A DNA stretch of 20,791 nucleotides from Nitrospira sp. (GTDB lineage: Bacteria > Nitrospirota > Nitrospiria > Nitrospirales > Nitrospiraceae): assembly GCA_025361385.1 (NCBI GenBank), contig JANYAJ010000465.1:1-20791 (forward strand). Reading direction: 5' to 3'. The notes under the pieces were generated by a model. That model ran no database searches, had not been told where the DNA came from, and was given only the letters and a program-made list of their open reading frames with translations. The position numbers were made by a program, and so were the translations under genes. This document shows, piece by piece, positions 1-9,341 of this stretch. The number at the start of each line of letters is the position of its first letter. The stretch's first letter is position 1.

Positions 1-322
1 GCCCCGCCAGAATCATCTCGACCGCGATCGCGGTCAGCACCAGGCCCATCAGCTTCTCGAGTGCCGAGACCACCGAGTCGCCGATCAGGCGGCGGATGCG
101 CTCGCACAGCAGCAGCGCCGCGCCCGACACGAGCATCGCACAGGCCAGCGCCCCGACCCACGAGAGCACGCGGTCCGGTTGGCGCGAGGCCAGCAGCAGC
201 ACCGTCGCCATCGCCGAGGGCCCCGCCAGCAGCGGCACCGCGAGCGGGAAGATCAGCGGCTCCTTGCCCTCGGGCACGCCGTACACCCCGCCCTCATGGC
301 TGAAGATCATGCGGATCGACAT
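1..322 (-). CDS. MarC-family integral membrane protein, partial, probably foreign to this contig
   Basis: Read on the minus strand from about 322 down to the window edge, an open frame of about 107 codons encodes [11 protein letters not shown], then [35 protein letters not shown] and a hydrophobic tail ending in AVEMILAG. The pattern '[15 protein letters not shown]' followed by two membrane helices is characteristic of the MarC (UPF0056) family, inner-membrane proteins of unclear function once linked to multiple antibiotic resistance. The true N-terminus is missing: upstream of about 320 the DNA is pyrC, so the ATG at 322 is not a convincing start. The 3' end runs off the window. Base composition is about 70% GC with G/C at nearly every third codon position, unlike everything to the right. 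I infer that this segment comes from a different, GC-rich genome joined here. Confidence 0.72.
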   Translation of the reverse strand, partial: MSIRMIFSHEGGVYGVPEGKEPLIFPLAVPLLAGPSAMATVLLLASRQPDRVLSWVGALACAMLVSGAALLLCERIRRLIGDSVVSALEKLMGLVLTAIAVEMILAG

Positions 323-965
323 CCACCATCACATCTTCCGCCGCAGACGGCATCCCGGGGAGCCCCAGCTCGGTCGAGATGGCCCCTTCATTCATACAGC
401 CCCCCTCGGCGAGGTGCAGATCTTCGCAATGATCGACCACCGCCACATCGAAAGCCAAGGCGTACTCCATCGCTCGCCGCATCACTAAACTGTTCATCAC
501 CGGCTTCCCGTCATCCGAAATGGCGACACAACCGGCACGCCGCAAGTCGCCGATCTCCGCCAGTTCTTTCCCTTCGGAGCCTTTCGTAATCGCGCCGATC
601 GGAAACACGTTCGCCAGCCCGGCCACCCGCGCACGCTCGAGCATGAACTCTGTAATCGCTTGATTGTCATTGACGGGATTCGTGTTCGGCATACAACAGA
701 CCGACGTAAACCCGCCGGCCACCGCGGCCGCCGCGCCACTCTGAATCGACTCTTTGTATTCGAAACCCGGCTCCCTGAAATGGACATGAAGATCGACAAA
801 GCCGGGAAGCACCAATCGTCCCCTGGCATCAATCTTCGTGGCCCCTGCGGGAGCCGTCAGATTCGGCCCCACCGCGACGATTCGCCCTTCATCGATCAGC
901 ACATCGGCCACGCCATTGAACCGCCCCGGATCGATTACGTGCCCGCCCGCAATATGAATAGCCAC
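294..965 (-). CDS. pyrC: Dihydroorotase, N-terminal half only (truncated at a junction)
   Basis: Dihydroorotase cyclises N-carbamoyl-aspartate to dihydroorotate, the third step of pyrimidine synthesis, in the cytoplasm. The product shows the amidohydrolase entry motif [13 protein letters not shown] with zinc ligands His60 and His62, then [15 protein letters not shown] and DHCEDLHL, and reaches [14 protein letters not shown]. Class I enzymes are about 420-430 aa; this frame ends at 223 aa, and the last nine residues (DVDPHDLQP) do not belong to the family. Homology stops at about position 324, so the barrel's second half with its later histidines and catalytic Asp is absent. The start is a GTG at 965, three bases after the pyrB stop, with AGGAG 11 bases upstream inside the end of pyrB, implying coupled translation. 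As drawn it cannot be an active enzyme. I think the intact gene exists in the organism and the break is an assembly join. Confidence 0.9.
   Translation of the reverse strand: MAIHIAGGHVIDPGRFNGVADVLIDEGRIVAVGPNLTAPAGATKIDARGRLVLPGFVDLHVHFREPGFEYKESIQSGAAAAVAGGFTSVCCMPNTNPVNDNQAITEFMLERARVAGLANVFPIGAITKGSEGKELAEIGDLRRAGCVAISDDGKPVMNSLVMRRAMEYALAFDVAVVDHCEDLHLAEGGCMNEGAISTELGLPGMPSAAEDVMVDVDPHDLQP
320..324. other. Junction between pyrC and GC-rich MarC DNA
   Basis: Right of this point the minus strand follows dihydroorotase up to the VMV codons at 332-324. Left of it the sequence follows MarC in a different reading frame, and GC content jumps to about 70%. No inverted repeat, target-site duplication, tRNA or integrase lies nearby, which argues against a mobile-element insertion and for a chimeric contig end. 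The exact base of the join is uncertain by several nucleotides. Confidence 0.7.
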
Positions 966-968
966 GAT

Positions 969-1889
969 TCAGTTCGCTCCTGACATAAGATAGAGAATAC
1001 CCATGCGAACGGCCACGCCGTTCGCCACCTGATCCAGAATGACCGAGGACAGACTATCGGCCACCTCCGGAGCAATTTCGACCCCGCGATTGATCGGGCC
1101 TGGATGCATCACGATGGCCCCTGGATCAGCTAACTTGACCCGCTCAGCCGTCAACCCATAGAGCCGCGCATATTCGCGGATGGTCGGAAACAGCGCTATC
1201 CCCTGCCGTTCGAGCTGCAATCGCAACATCATGATGACCTGCACGCCGCGTAAAGCCTCGTCGAGATGATAATAGACTCGTGCGCCCAGCTTATCGACGC
1301 CACTAGGTATCATCGTCGGCGGCCCTACGACCCGAACTTCCGCTCCTAACTTAACCAGCGCATGAATGTTCGAACGAGCCACCCGGCTATGCGCAACATC
1401 TCCGACGATCGCGACCTTGAGCCCCTCGAACGACAGACCCCGCTCCCGAATGGTATAGAGATCCAGGAGGCCTTGGGTCGGATGCTCATGCCACCCGTCT
1501 CCGGCATTGATCACGGAAGACTTCACCCCGCGGGCCAGGGCCTCGGCTGCACCGGCCGAGGGGTGGCGCAAGACGATAATATCCGCCTGCATCGCCTCGA
1601 TATTGCGCGCGGTATCGAGCAATGTTTCGCCTTTGACCACACTGCTCGACGACGGCGAAAAATTGATCACATCGGCGCTCAGTCGTTTCGCCGCCAACTC
1701 GAACGAGGTGCGCGTCCTCGTACTGGGCTCAAAAAACAGATTGACCACAGTGCGCCCGCGGAGTGCCGGGACTTTTTTGATTTCCCGGCCGCTCACTTCC
1801 TTGAACGAATCGGCCGTCTCCAAGATTAACCGGATCTCGTCGACGGACAAGGGCGCTAGGCTCAAGAGGTCTTTGCGTTTGAGGCTCAT
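969..1889 (-). CDS. pyrB: Aspartate carbamoyltransferase catalytic subunit
   Basis: PyrB condenses carbamoyl phosphate with L-aspartate to carbamoyl-aspartate, the committed step of de novo pyrimidine synthesis. The carbamoyl-phosphate signature [13 protein letters not shown] lies near residues 52-64, LRHPSAGAA near 107-115, [14 protein letters not shown] near 134-147, and the aspartate-side loop [12 protein letters not shown] near the C-terminus. The length of 306 aa is normal for the catalytic chain. I place the start at the ATG at 1889, preceded by GGTGGAG at a good distance. An in-frame GTG at 1901 would put the start inside that ribosome-binding site and is less likely. It begins 13 bases after the pyrR stop and ends three bases before the pyrC start, so it is the middle gene of an operon. 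No PyrI regulatory subunit is seen; control probably comes from the leader upstream of pyrR. Confidence 0.97.
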   Translation of the reverse strand: MSLKRKDLLSLAPLSVDEIRLILETADSFKEVSGREIKKVPALRGRTVVNLFFEPSTRTRTSFELAAKRLSADVINFSPSSSSVVKGETLLDTARNIEAMQADIIVLRHPSAGAAEALARGVKSSVINAGDGWHEHPTQGLLDLYTIRERGLSFEGLKVAIVGDVAHSRVARSNIHALVKLGAEVRVVGPPTMIPSGVDKLGARVYYHLDEALRGVQVIMMLRLQLERQGIALFPTIREYARLYGLTAERVKLADPGAIVMHPGPINRGVEIAPEVADSLSSVILDQVANGVAVRMGILYLMSGAN

Positions 1890-1902
1890 CGTTTTCTCCA
1901 CC

Positions 1903-2514
<612 letters not shown>

Positions 2515-2562
2515 ACTGTACATCGACAGACACACACGTAATTGAAGCCCACGGACACTCCT

Positions 2563-2584
2563 TGCTCACCTCGCAGGATGAGCA
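2563..2584 (-). promoter_or_regulatory. PyrR-binding RNA loop (anti-antiterminator)
   Basis: The transcript reads UGCUCAUCCUGCGAGGUGAGCA, abbreviated here as a six-pair stem UGCUCA/UGAGCA closing UCC-UGCGA-GG. From memory, the Bacillus PyrR site is ARUCCNGNGAGGYU. Here the core UCCNGNGAGG and the R-Y pair match exactly, and the outer A-U pair is replaced by C-G, which keeps the pairing. Segments 2570-2573 (CGAG) and 2560-2563 (AAGG) can instead pair with 2505-2512 (CCUUCUCG), part of the terminator 5' arm, giving a possible antiterminator that PyrR binding would prevent. Confidence 0.72.
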
Positions 2585-2598
2585 TTAAAGGTTGCGGT

Positions 2599-2628
2599 AT
2601 CTTACTGAGGCCGAAGGAACGCTGTCAA
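2599..2628 (-). promoter_or_regulatory. Sigma70-type promoter of the pyr operon
   Basis: On the minus strand a perfect -35 box TTGACA (2628-2623) is followed after 18 bases by TAAGAT (2604-2599), a 4/6 match to the -10 consensus. Transcription would begin near 2592, just ahead of the PyrR-binding loop, giving a leader of about 115 bases before pyrR. The spacing agrees with an attenuation-controlled operon. Confidence 0.65.
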
Positions 2629-3163
2629 GCTGTGAGACGATACTCTCTCTCAACGTCCGCACAGATAGATTCTACCCTCCAGTTAATGGACACGATTCGC
2701 CATGAACTCGACGACACGAGCACCAGCAGCATAATCGATATGAATCCCCATCGCGAATATCGCTGCCCAGTGACGCAACAACGGATGCAGTACGGAGCGG
2801 CCACGATCAATGTGGAGGGACGACGTGTGCCAAGAGTCCTCTGGAAATGGTCGTACCGACGATCATAGATAGAATAGGCTACGTCCTTCCCGCTCCAGAA
2901 ACAGGCCTACCGTCAAATACATCCACAACAAGACCTCCCCCATGGGCCACCCTCACGATTCACCAACCCACAACATATAGTGGTCTGCTGCATGCCAGGC
3001 AAGGAGCCTTCCTGTCTCTCCAGAAGAAAAACTGGACAGTGAGATGCATAGTTGGGCCACATCGGCATCGAACGCTCAATATTTCTCGTTCACCAACCGA
3101 TACAGGTCATAACAGAAACTGAGACCAACGTTACCTGATCCAACACACAGAGGAGGACCGATT
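2629..3163. other. Gene-poor intergenic region between divergent pyr and bactofilin units
   Basis: This stretch of about 535 bases separates the pyr promoter from the first bactofilin gene. Short open frames occur on both strands but have no family resemblance, no good ribosome-binding sites and no codon bias that I can see. The bactofilin promoter should lie here. A TATAGT at 2976-2981 is a fair -10, but nothing near 17 bases upstream resembles a -35, so I do not call it. I see no RNA gene, repeat array or mobile element. Confidence 0.45.
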
Positions 3164-3664
3164 ATGTGGCAGCCGGAAAAGCAGGACAACAGACGTTCGA
3201 CGCAATCACTCTCAGACCTGGAAGGCAATATCCCTTCCTCGCCAAACTCCCGACCGGAATCGACTGAAGCCATCGTGGCCTTCGTCGGCAAAGGCGTCGA
3301 ATTCAAAGGCACGATCTCATACAGCGGGACTGTGCGGATCGATGGTTTCCTCGATGGAGAGATCCACACCGACGGGACGCTGTTGGTCGGAGAAGAAGCT
3401 GTCCTCACGGCCAAAGTGAGCGCAGGGACCATCGTGTGTATGGGAAAAATCACCGGCGATGTCGTGGCAAAAGAAAAAATCAAGCTACTCGCTCCTGCCG
3501 TGCTCAATGGCGGCGTGAAGACACCGATGCTCTCGATCGAGGACGGCGTGCTCTTCAATGGCACATTGGAGATGACACAATCGGTTCGGGAAGTGTCACG
3601 TGAAACGTCGCTCCGTTCCGTCGATGAGGCCAGCGTCTCCCCCATCAAGCGAGCCGCGGTATAG
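3164..3664 (+). CDS. Bactofilin-family cytoskeletal protein (first of a tandem pair)
   Basis: Bactofilins polymerise without nucleotides into membrane-associated filaments that organise cell-wall enzymes, stalks, polarity or motility machines. The 166-aa product has a flexible polar N-terminus (residues 1-35), then a right-handed beta-helix bactofilin (DUF583) domain at about 36-135 built of short repeated strands such as GTVRIDGFLDGEIHTDGTLL, VGEEAVLTAKV and MGKITGDVVAKEKI. A polar tail follows. An AGGAGG seven bases before the ATG is a strong ribosome-binding site. It shares the MW- start and the core with the next gene, so the two are paralogues. No membrane segment is visible. The precise cellular role cannot be read from sequence. 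Confidence 0.92.
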   Translation: MWQPEKQDNRRSTQSLSDLEGNIPSSPNSRPESTEAIVAFVGKGVEFKGTISYSGTVRIDGFLDGEIHTDGTLLVGEEAVLTAKVSAGTIVCMGKITGDVVAKEKIKLLAPAVLNGGVKTPMLSIEDGVLFNGTLEMTQSVREVSRETSLRSVDEASVSPIKRAAV

Positions 3665-3807
3665 GCCCCATGAAACGTAACCTGACTGCCTCTCGTATGA
3701 ACGCACAGCAATGTGAAAGCCCAATGCGCATGCACAGGGCCACCGAGCGACCGATCCGAACAGCCGTGCGGGCTCGTCATAGGGAGCGCAGGTATTAGGA
3801 GGATGTC

Positions 3808-4254
3808 ATGTGGGCGTTCGGAAACACTCAACCGGGGACAGTAACGGGGCAGGAAGACTTTACCTTTCTGGGAAAGGACGTCGTCTTTAAAGGCACCCTG
3901 ACCTTGGAGGGAAACGTTCGGGTTGATGGTCAGCTTGAAGGTGAACTCCACTCAACCGGGACGCTGACGGTTGGGGAACATGCGATCATCAAAGGCAACA
4001 TTACGGCCGGGGTCTTAATCACGAGCGGCAAAATCAAGGGAGATGTCACGGCCTCTGAAAAGGTCACCATCCTGAACCCGGGGATTGTGATCGGCGATAT
4101 CCGTACTCCGACAATTTCCATTGAGGCGGGAGCGCACTTTCATGGCCTATCCGATATGGGGACTGATAAATGGGTCGAGGACCGCGGTGCACCGAGCGAG
4201 AAAGTTCATGACCTCGCCGTCCACCGTGGAAGACTGCGGGCACCAGACTACTAG
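3808..4254 (+). CDS. Bactofilin-family cytoskeletal protein (second of a tandem pair)
   Basis: This 148-aa protein carries a bactofilin domain at about residues 18-115: FLGKDVVFKGTLTLEGNVRV, QLEGELHSTGTLTVGEHAII, ITSGKIKGDVTASEKVTILN and GDIRTPTISIEAGAHFHG. It is clearly homologous to the preceding gene but has a shorter N-terminus and a different charged tail (KWVEDRGAPSEKVHDLA). AGGAGG five bases before the ATG supports the start. The 143-base gap to the first copy holds no obvious terminator, so the pair may be co-transcribed, perhaps as co-polymerising subunits. The gene ends six bases from the stop of the convergent 230-aa gene, leaving little room for a shared terminator. Confidence 0.92.
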   Translation: MWAFGNTQPGTVTGQEDFTFLGKDVVFKGTLTLEGNVRVDGQLEGELHSTGTLTVGEHAIIKGNITAGVLITSGKIKGDVTASEKVTILNPGIVIGDIRTPTISIEAGAHFHGLSDMGTDKWVEDRGAPSEKVHDLAVHRGRLRAPDY

Positions 4255-4260
4255 ATTACA

Positions 4261-4953
4261 CTAGGGGTGTTTGAGCTCTTCAAGCGAAAACTGCTTGGGC
4301 AACATCACCGGAACCACGATGCCGATGGGATCGCCCCGCTTAATGGTCGTTGGCTTCGTCAGTTGCAGAAGAAAGTTTGCCGTGAACGCGTCATAGTCCT
4401 GGAGCCAGTCGTACATATTCGGCGTACGTTTATATTCTTGGGTCTTAATCCCCTCCCATACAAAAAACGTCCGATCGGGATAGTGATAAAAATGGTTCGG
4501 CACGTCCTTCATCATCAAGCCCACCTGCTTGGGATAATAGAACCGGACGCCGCAGCAGAGCTTGGGATACCCACTATTTAAAATGAGATCGACATAGGTC
4601 CCTGAAAACGACTTGTAGCCCAGGATTCGCTCTTCCGGCAAAATCGGCGGGGCCTGCCACTTGACCCCATCGGCCGTTCGGCGAATCTTGCAATCCGCTG
4701 GAGACCGAATGAGCCATCCGTACTGACCCACCGTTCGCACCGGTCCACAATCATCAGGAATCACCTTGTAGCCCTCAACCGCCACCGTCCTCTGTTCGTT
4801 CAACGACATCCCGGACAATAACGGCCGATGCGGCATGAAATCGAGCTTCAATCGCTCCGGCGCGAAGGCCGTCGAATACTCCCGCTCCCAATAGATGACG
4901 ACTTTGTCTCTCGGCTCTTCGCCGTCGACCTGCTCTGGCGTCGGTTCGCTCAT
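4261..4953 (-). CDS. Conserved-looking protein of unknown function (230 aa)
   Basis: I do not recognise this protein with confidence. It is soluble in appearance, with no signal peptide or membrane helix and many aromatic residues. Notable stretches are VVIYWEREYSTAF, QYGWLIRSPADCKIR, GYPKLCCGVRFYYPKQ, NHFYHYPDRTFFVWEGIK and a closing segment DPIGIVVPVMLPKQFSL. The general layout, beta-rich with YGW in the middle and a late 'G-P-I-hydrophobic-V-x-P' strand, loosely recalls DUF6065-like proteins, but this is only an impression. The ATG at 4953 has no strong ribosome-binding site; it follows the 593-aa gene by 42 bases, so the two are probably co-transcribed behind proA. Codon use looks like that of its neighbours and the frame is intact, which supports a real gene. 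Confidence 0.8.
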   Translation of the reverse strand: MSEPTPEQVDGEEPRDKVVIYWEREYSTAFAPERLKLDFMPHRPLLSGMSLNEQRTVAVEGYKVIPDDCGPVRTVGQYGWLIRSPADCKIRRTADGVKWQAPPILPEERILGYKSFSGTYVDLILNSGYPKLCCGVRFYYPKQVGLMMKDVPNHFYHYPDRTFFVWEGIKTQEYKRTPNMYDWLQDYDAFTANFLLQLTKPTTIKRGDPIGIVVPVMLPKQFSLEELKHP

Positions 4954-4995
4954 AAGAATAACCGTAATCGATCCATGACATGCAGTGCAAGCATG

Positions 4996-6777
4996 TTACA
5001 CCTTCTTCATGTGGAACAACGTCAGCCCTGTCTTGAGTGTGGCTCGCGGTAAAATCGTGCGATGCATCCGAAACGTGGGAAGCTGTTCGACCAGCTCTTC
5101 CCAACAGACCTGGAGTCCAACGGTCGAACTCTGTCGACCCAACTGTGCCGGACCAATGACGAAGGCATGGCCTCCTCCTCGAAGAGCCTGGCTGATCCCC
5201 TTCAGACATTCGGCCAACCTGGCAGGTTGATCGCCACCGCCATAGGGGACCCAGTGATACAGCAAATCATAGGAGTGAGGAGCCTCTTGCTCTTGCGGTC
5301 TTTCGGTCGAAACGAATCGGATGTGTGAGAGCCAATCCCACCGCTGCAATTCGGCACAGACGCTCCAGAGTTGTTGCGCCTGCTTTTGCGCAAGAGCGGC
5401 ATTATACACCCGCACGGTATAGTCTCTGGGCCGATCAAACATCATGCAGGTCGCGATCACGGCGTCGCCGTTGTCGATGAGGACATGTCCTGCACGCGAA
5501 AGCGCTGCGCCAATGTCCCGGTCCTGCTCACCAAGATCTTGCAGATAATCGGCCACAAATGGTTGTGCCGCACGTTCACCGATTTCGGATTCGTCTTCCG
5601 GATAGAGCAACACTGCGCCATAGGCTTGGGATGGGGGGATGAACGGAACTCCCTGGACAAAGACCGACCGCCAATCGACCGGGCTCATGGCCACAGGCAC
5701 GCCAGTCTGTTCCTGGCTCCCTGGCGGCAGGGTCATGGCCAACGTGGTCTCACGATCGCGATCCTTCAGGATGATATGCGTTCCGGCAATCGCGGCACTT
5801 CGGTCACAATGGGCAAACCGACGGCCCTTCGAGCTCAGATAGGATAGCCCAGAGGAATCTGATGCCATGGTCACCTTACGCAACAGGCCGTCTTGGACTG
5901 TCAGACAGGCCTCCGCGCGTTGATCAAAATATCGAGTCGGCGGTTTCCCCGCAGGCAGCCAACTGACTTGATTGGAGCGCTCAGGATTCATAAAGAGCGT
6001 GAACGGATGACTCCCCCCTGGCGCCTGCGGGGTAAAGAAACTACTAAACAAACCAAAGGCTGCTTCCGACGGATAGGTCGGAATCCCCCGATACCGCAAG
6101 GGGCGTGGCGTCGCGCGTTTCTCGTTCTGATCGTCGTACAGTCCGCGTATCAATTCAAACACGGCCGACCCTGTTCCCGGCAGCAGTGACTTGAAGAGTT
6201 CGACGACTGGCAAAAAATCAATCGAGGCCCAATTCATCGCTCCCATGCAGGACATAAAGCGAGCTCGTTCGAAGTCCCCATCCTGAAGGACATAGAAGGC
6301 ATCTTTTCGTTGGCGAATCGTCGCTCGACCGGTCGACCCGATCACGAGATCCTCATCCCGGTAAAAAAATCGGACTTCCTCGATCGGGACCCGGAGCGCC
6401 TGCACGGCCATTGCTCGCAGATCGTCAGCCGTCAGCCGCTGCCAACCGGGCTTACTGGCAAGATTAAGGCTGGTTTCATTCACCAACCCAGCCGGCTTCA
6501 ACCCCACCCATTGTCCCCAATCTAAACGAATTCGAGCACGGAGCAGAACTACAGCACCTGTGACATCAGCCCCCCACTCGCATTCATGTAACGGGTGTCC
6601 ATTCGGATCAGCCGCCAGAAACCGGCGACCGTCCTGGCGATAGAAGACAAGATGCCCGGTGGGCTGGCGGACGACTCGTCCGCCAGCCTGTTCGAGATCC
6701 TGTGCAAAGGGAAGATTAACTGGAAAGTGAAGGTGGCCGGACGTTCTGAGTGCGACAGAGAGTGGATCGGAGGACAT
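4996..6777 (-). CDS. Large protein of unknown function with a methyltransferase-like C-terminal region (593 aa)
   Basis: No family is recognised over most of the length. There is no signal peptide or clear membrane segment. Residues from about 440 to the end alternate strands and helices like a class I SAM-dependent methyltransferase: a hydrophobic strand at HVLIDNGDAVIATCMMF, HIRFVSTE, then HSYDLLYHWVPYGGGDQPAR (like the motif after the cofactor pocket), LRGGGHAFVIGP and a final TGLTLFHMKKV strand. The glycine-rich SAM loop is missing or degenerate, so it may be catalytically dead or a different Rossmann-like fold. The ATG follows the proA stop codon directly, so translation is probably coupled, yet nothing in the protein suggests proline metabolism. 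The unbroken long frame and ordinary codon use support a real gene. Confidence 0.82.
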   Translation of the reverse strand: MSSDPLSVALRTSGHLHFPVNLPFAQDLEQAGGRVVRQPTGHLVFYRQDGRRFLAADPNGHPLHECEWGADVTGAVVLLRARIRLDWGQWVGLKPAGLVNETSLNLASKPGWQRLTADDLRAMAVQALRVPIEEVRFFYRDEDLVIGSTGRATIRQRKDAFYVLQDGDFERARFMSCMGAMNWASIDFLPVVELFKSLLPGTGSAVFELIRGLYDDQNEKRATPRPLRYRGIPTYPSEAAFGLFSSFFTPQAPGGSHPFTLFMNPERSNQVSWLPAGKPPTRYFDQRAEACLTVQDGLLRKVTMASDSSGLSYLSSKGRRFAHCDRSAAIAGTHIILKDRDRETTLAMTLPPGSQEQTGVPVAMSPVDWRSVFVQGVPFIPPSQAYGAVLLYPEDESEIGERAAQPFVADYLQDLGEQDRDIGAALSRAGHVLIDNGDAVIATCMMFDRPRDYTVRVYNAALAQKQAQQLWSVCAELQRWDWLSHIRFVSTERPQEQEAPHSYDLLYHWVPYGGGDQPARLAECLKGISQALRGGGHAFVIGPAQLGRQSSTVGLQVCWEELVEQLPTFRMHRTILPRATLKTGLTLFHMKKV

Positions 6778-8118
<1,341 letters not shown>

Positions 8119-8155
8119 AAAAAAGACTGATTCCTTGTGACGTGAGAGCTGGGAT

Positions 8156-8185
8156 AGGATACAGCGGGAGTTTCAACGCGGTCAA
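8156..8185 (-). promoter_or_regulatory. Sigma70-type promoter of proA
   Basis: On the minus strand TTGACC (8185-8180, 5/6 match) is followed after 18 bases by TATCCT (8161-8156, 4/6 match). The predicted start near 8149 leaves a leader of about 30 bases before the proA ATG. It makes proA and the two following genes a unit separate from the sugar-nucleotide gene upstream. Confidence 0.55.
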
Positions 8186-8216
8186 GGCAGCCTTTGTAGG
8201 CCCTTTTCCCTTCGGA

Positions 8217-8239
8217 ATAGGCCAGGAAATGCGGCCTAT
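8217..8239 (-). terminator. Inverted repeat after the UDP-sugar decarboxylase gene, possible terminator
   Basis: ATAGGCC (8217-8223) and GGCCTAT (8233-8239) form a perfect seven-base stem with a nine-base loop, 18 bases beyond the stop at 8257. No U-run follows on either strand, so it is not a classical intrinsic terminator, though it may protect the mRNA 3' end or assist Rho. Confidence 0.3.
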
Positions 8240-8256
8240 CGCGCCAGAGACAACAC

Positions 8257-9261
8257 TTAGATCACTTTTTTAAAGTATTCGATCGTCCGAAGGAGGGCCT
8301 CGTCGAGCTCTACTTGAGGCTCCCATTTCAGGAGACTGCGCGCCCGCGAAATATCGGGTCGTCTGACTTTGGGATCATCGGCAGGCAATGGGTTGTATGT
8401 GATTTGGCTTGATGAATGGGTCAGCTTCAAGACCAATTTCGCGATCTCCAACACGGTCAATTCACGCGGATTTCCAATATTTACAGGGTCGTGCATACTG
8501 GAGTCATCCTCGCCTTCTTTCTGCCTGAGCAGAAACTTTCGGTCCGTCCGTTGCTCGACCGTCTTGTCTGAATCCAGCATGAGCAATGAGGTAATGCCGC
8601 GGACCAAGTCCTCGACATAGCAGAAGCTCCTGGTCTGGGACCCATCGCCGAATACACTGAGCGGCTTTCCCTGGAGTGCCTGAACGATAAAGTTAGACAC
8701 AACACGGCCATCGTGTGGACGCATGCGTGGACCGAACGTATTAAAAATACGCACAATCCTCGTATCAACGCCATGATAGCGATGAAACGCCATGGTCATC
8801 GCCTCGGCAAACCGTTTCGCTTCATCGTAGACCCCACGTGGGCTAATGGGGTTCACATTCCCCCAATACGTTTCCGGTTGGGGGTTCACGAGGGGATCAC
8901 CATAGACTTCCGATGTGCTGGCAAGGATAAATCGCGCACCTTTTGCTCGTGCCAACCCCAGCACTTTATGCGTCCCCATCGCCCCGACCTTCATCGTGGC
9001 AATCGGAAACTCCATATAGTCTTGCGGACTGGCAGGCGAGGCAAAATGCATGACGGCATCCAGGGCCCCCTCAACATGAAGATAGTCGCACACGTCGTAT
9101 TTGATGAAGGAAAACCGGTCGTGCCCAAGCAAATGAGCAATGTTCTCCATCCGTCCCGTCAGGAGGTTGTCCATGCAGATGACGGAATGTCCGCCTTGCA
9201 GCAGCAAATCCGAGAGATGACTCCCGAGGAACCCCGCTCCACCTGTAATAAGAATACGCAT
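8257..9261 (-). CDS. UDP-glucuronate decarboxylase-type NAD-dependent sugar epimerase/dehydratase
   Basis: This is an extended short-chain dehydrogenase that most resembles UDP-xylose synthase, which oxidises and decarboxylates UDP-glucuronate to UDP-xylose for surface glycans. The NAD loop GGAGFLGSH is at residues 7-15. The family block [15 protein letters not shown] is at 73-87, [11 protein letters not shown] at 114-124, YWGNVNPIS at 132-140, catalytic YDEAK with Tyr145 and Lys149, [19 protein letters not shown] at 173-191 and [17 protein letters not shown] at 204-220. An unusual charged insert of about 20 residues (around 231-257, with [13 protein letters not shown]) precedes PVNIGNP, making it 334 aa rather than about 315. 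The ATG at 9261 has AGAGG 10-11 bases upstream. It follows the secretion operon after 80 bases and may be transcribed with it. Related activities such as dTDP-glucose dehydratase are less likely given these motifs. Confidence 0.88.
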   Translation of the reverse strand: MRILITGGAGFLGSHLSDLLLQGGHSVICMDNLLTGRMENIAHLLGHDRFSFIKYDVCDYLHVEGALDAVMHFASPASPQDYMEFPIATMKVGAMGTHKVLGLARAKGARFILASTSEVYGDPLVNPQPETYWGNVNPISPRGVYDEAKRFAEAMTMAFHRYHGVDTRIVRIFNTFGPRMRPHDGRVVSNFIVQALQGKPLSVFGDGSQTRSFCYVEDLVRGITSLLMLDSDKTVEQRTDRKFLLRQKEGEDDSSMHDPVNIGNPRELTVLEIAKLVLKLTHSSSQITYNPLPADDPKVRRPDISRARSLLKWEPQVELDEALLRTIEYFKKVI

Positions 9262-9341
9262 ACGATGACGCCTCTTTTACACTTCTCTCATTGTGAATGC
9301 CATACACATTTTCAGGGATCGATAGGGGGCGCTGGCGGGAA

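Noticed and set aside
61..589. Long plus-strand frames opposite the MarC and pyrC segments
   Set aside because: They are Pro/Arg/Ala/His-rich shadows produced by GC-rich DNA; the minus-strand frames carry clear family motifs.
2840..3010. TATAGT at 2976-2981 and TAGAAT near 2870 as bactofilin promoters
   Set aside because: No -35-like hexamer at 16-18 bases upstream in either case; a six-base match alone is expected by chance.
2542..3122. Plus-strand reading frames of about 90-108 codons in the pyr-bactofilin gap
   Set aside because: No ribosome-binding site, no recognisable family and composition unlike neighbouring genes; the first also covers the pyr leader and promoter.
3076..3951. A 291-codon minus-strand frame covering the first bactofilin gene and the start of the second
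   Set aside because: It is antisense to a clear beta-helix protein, has no family motifs, and the plus-strand genes have strong AGGAGG sites.
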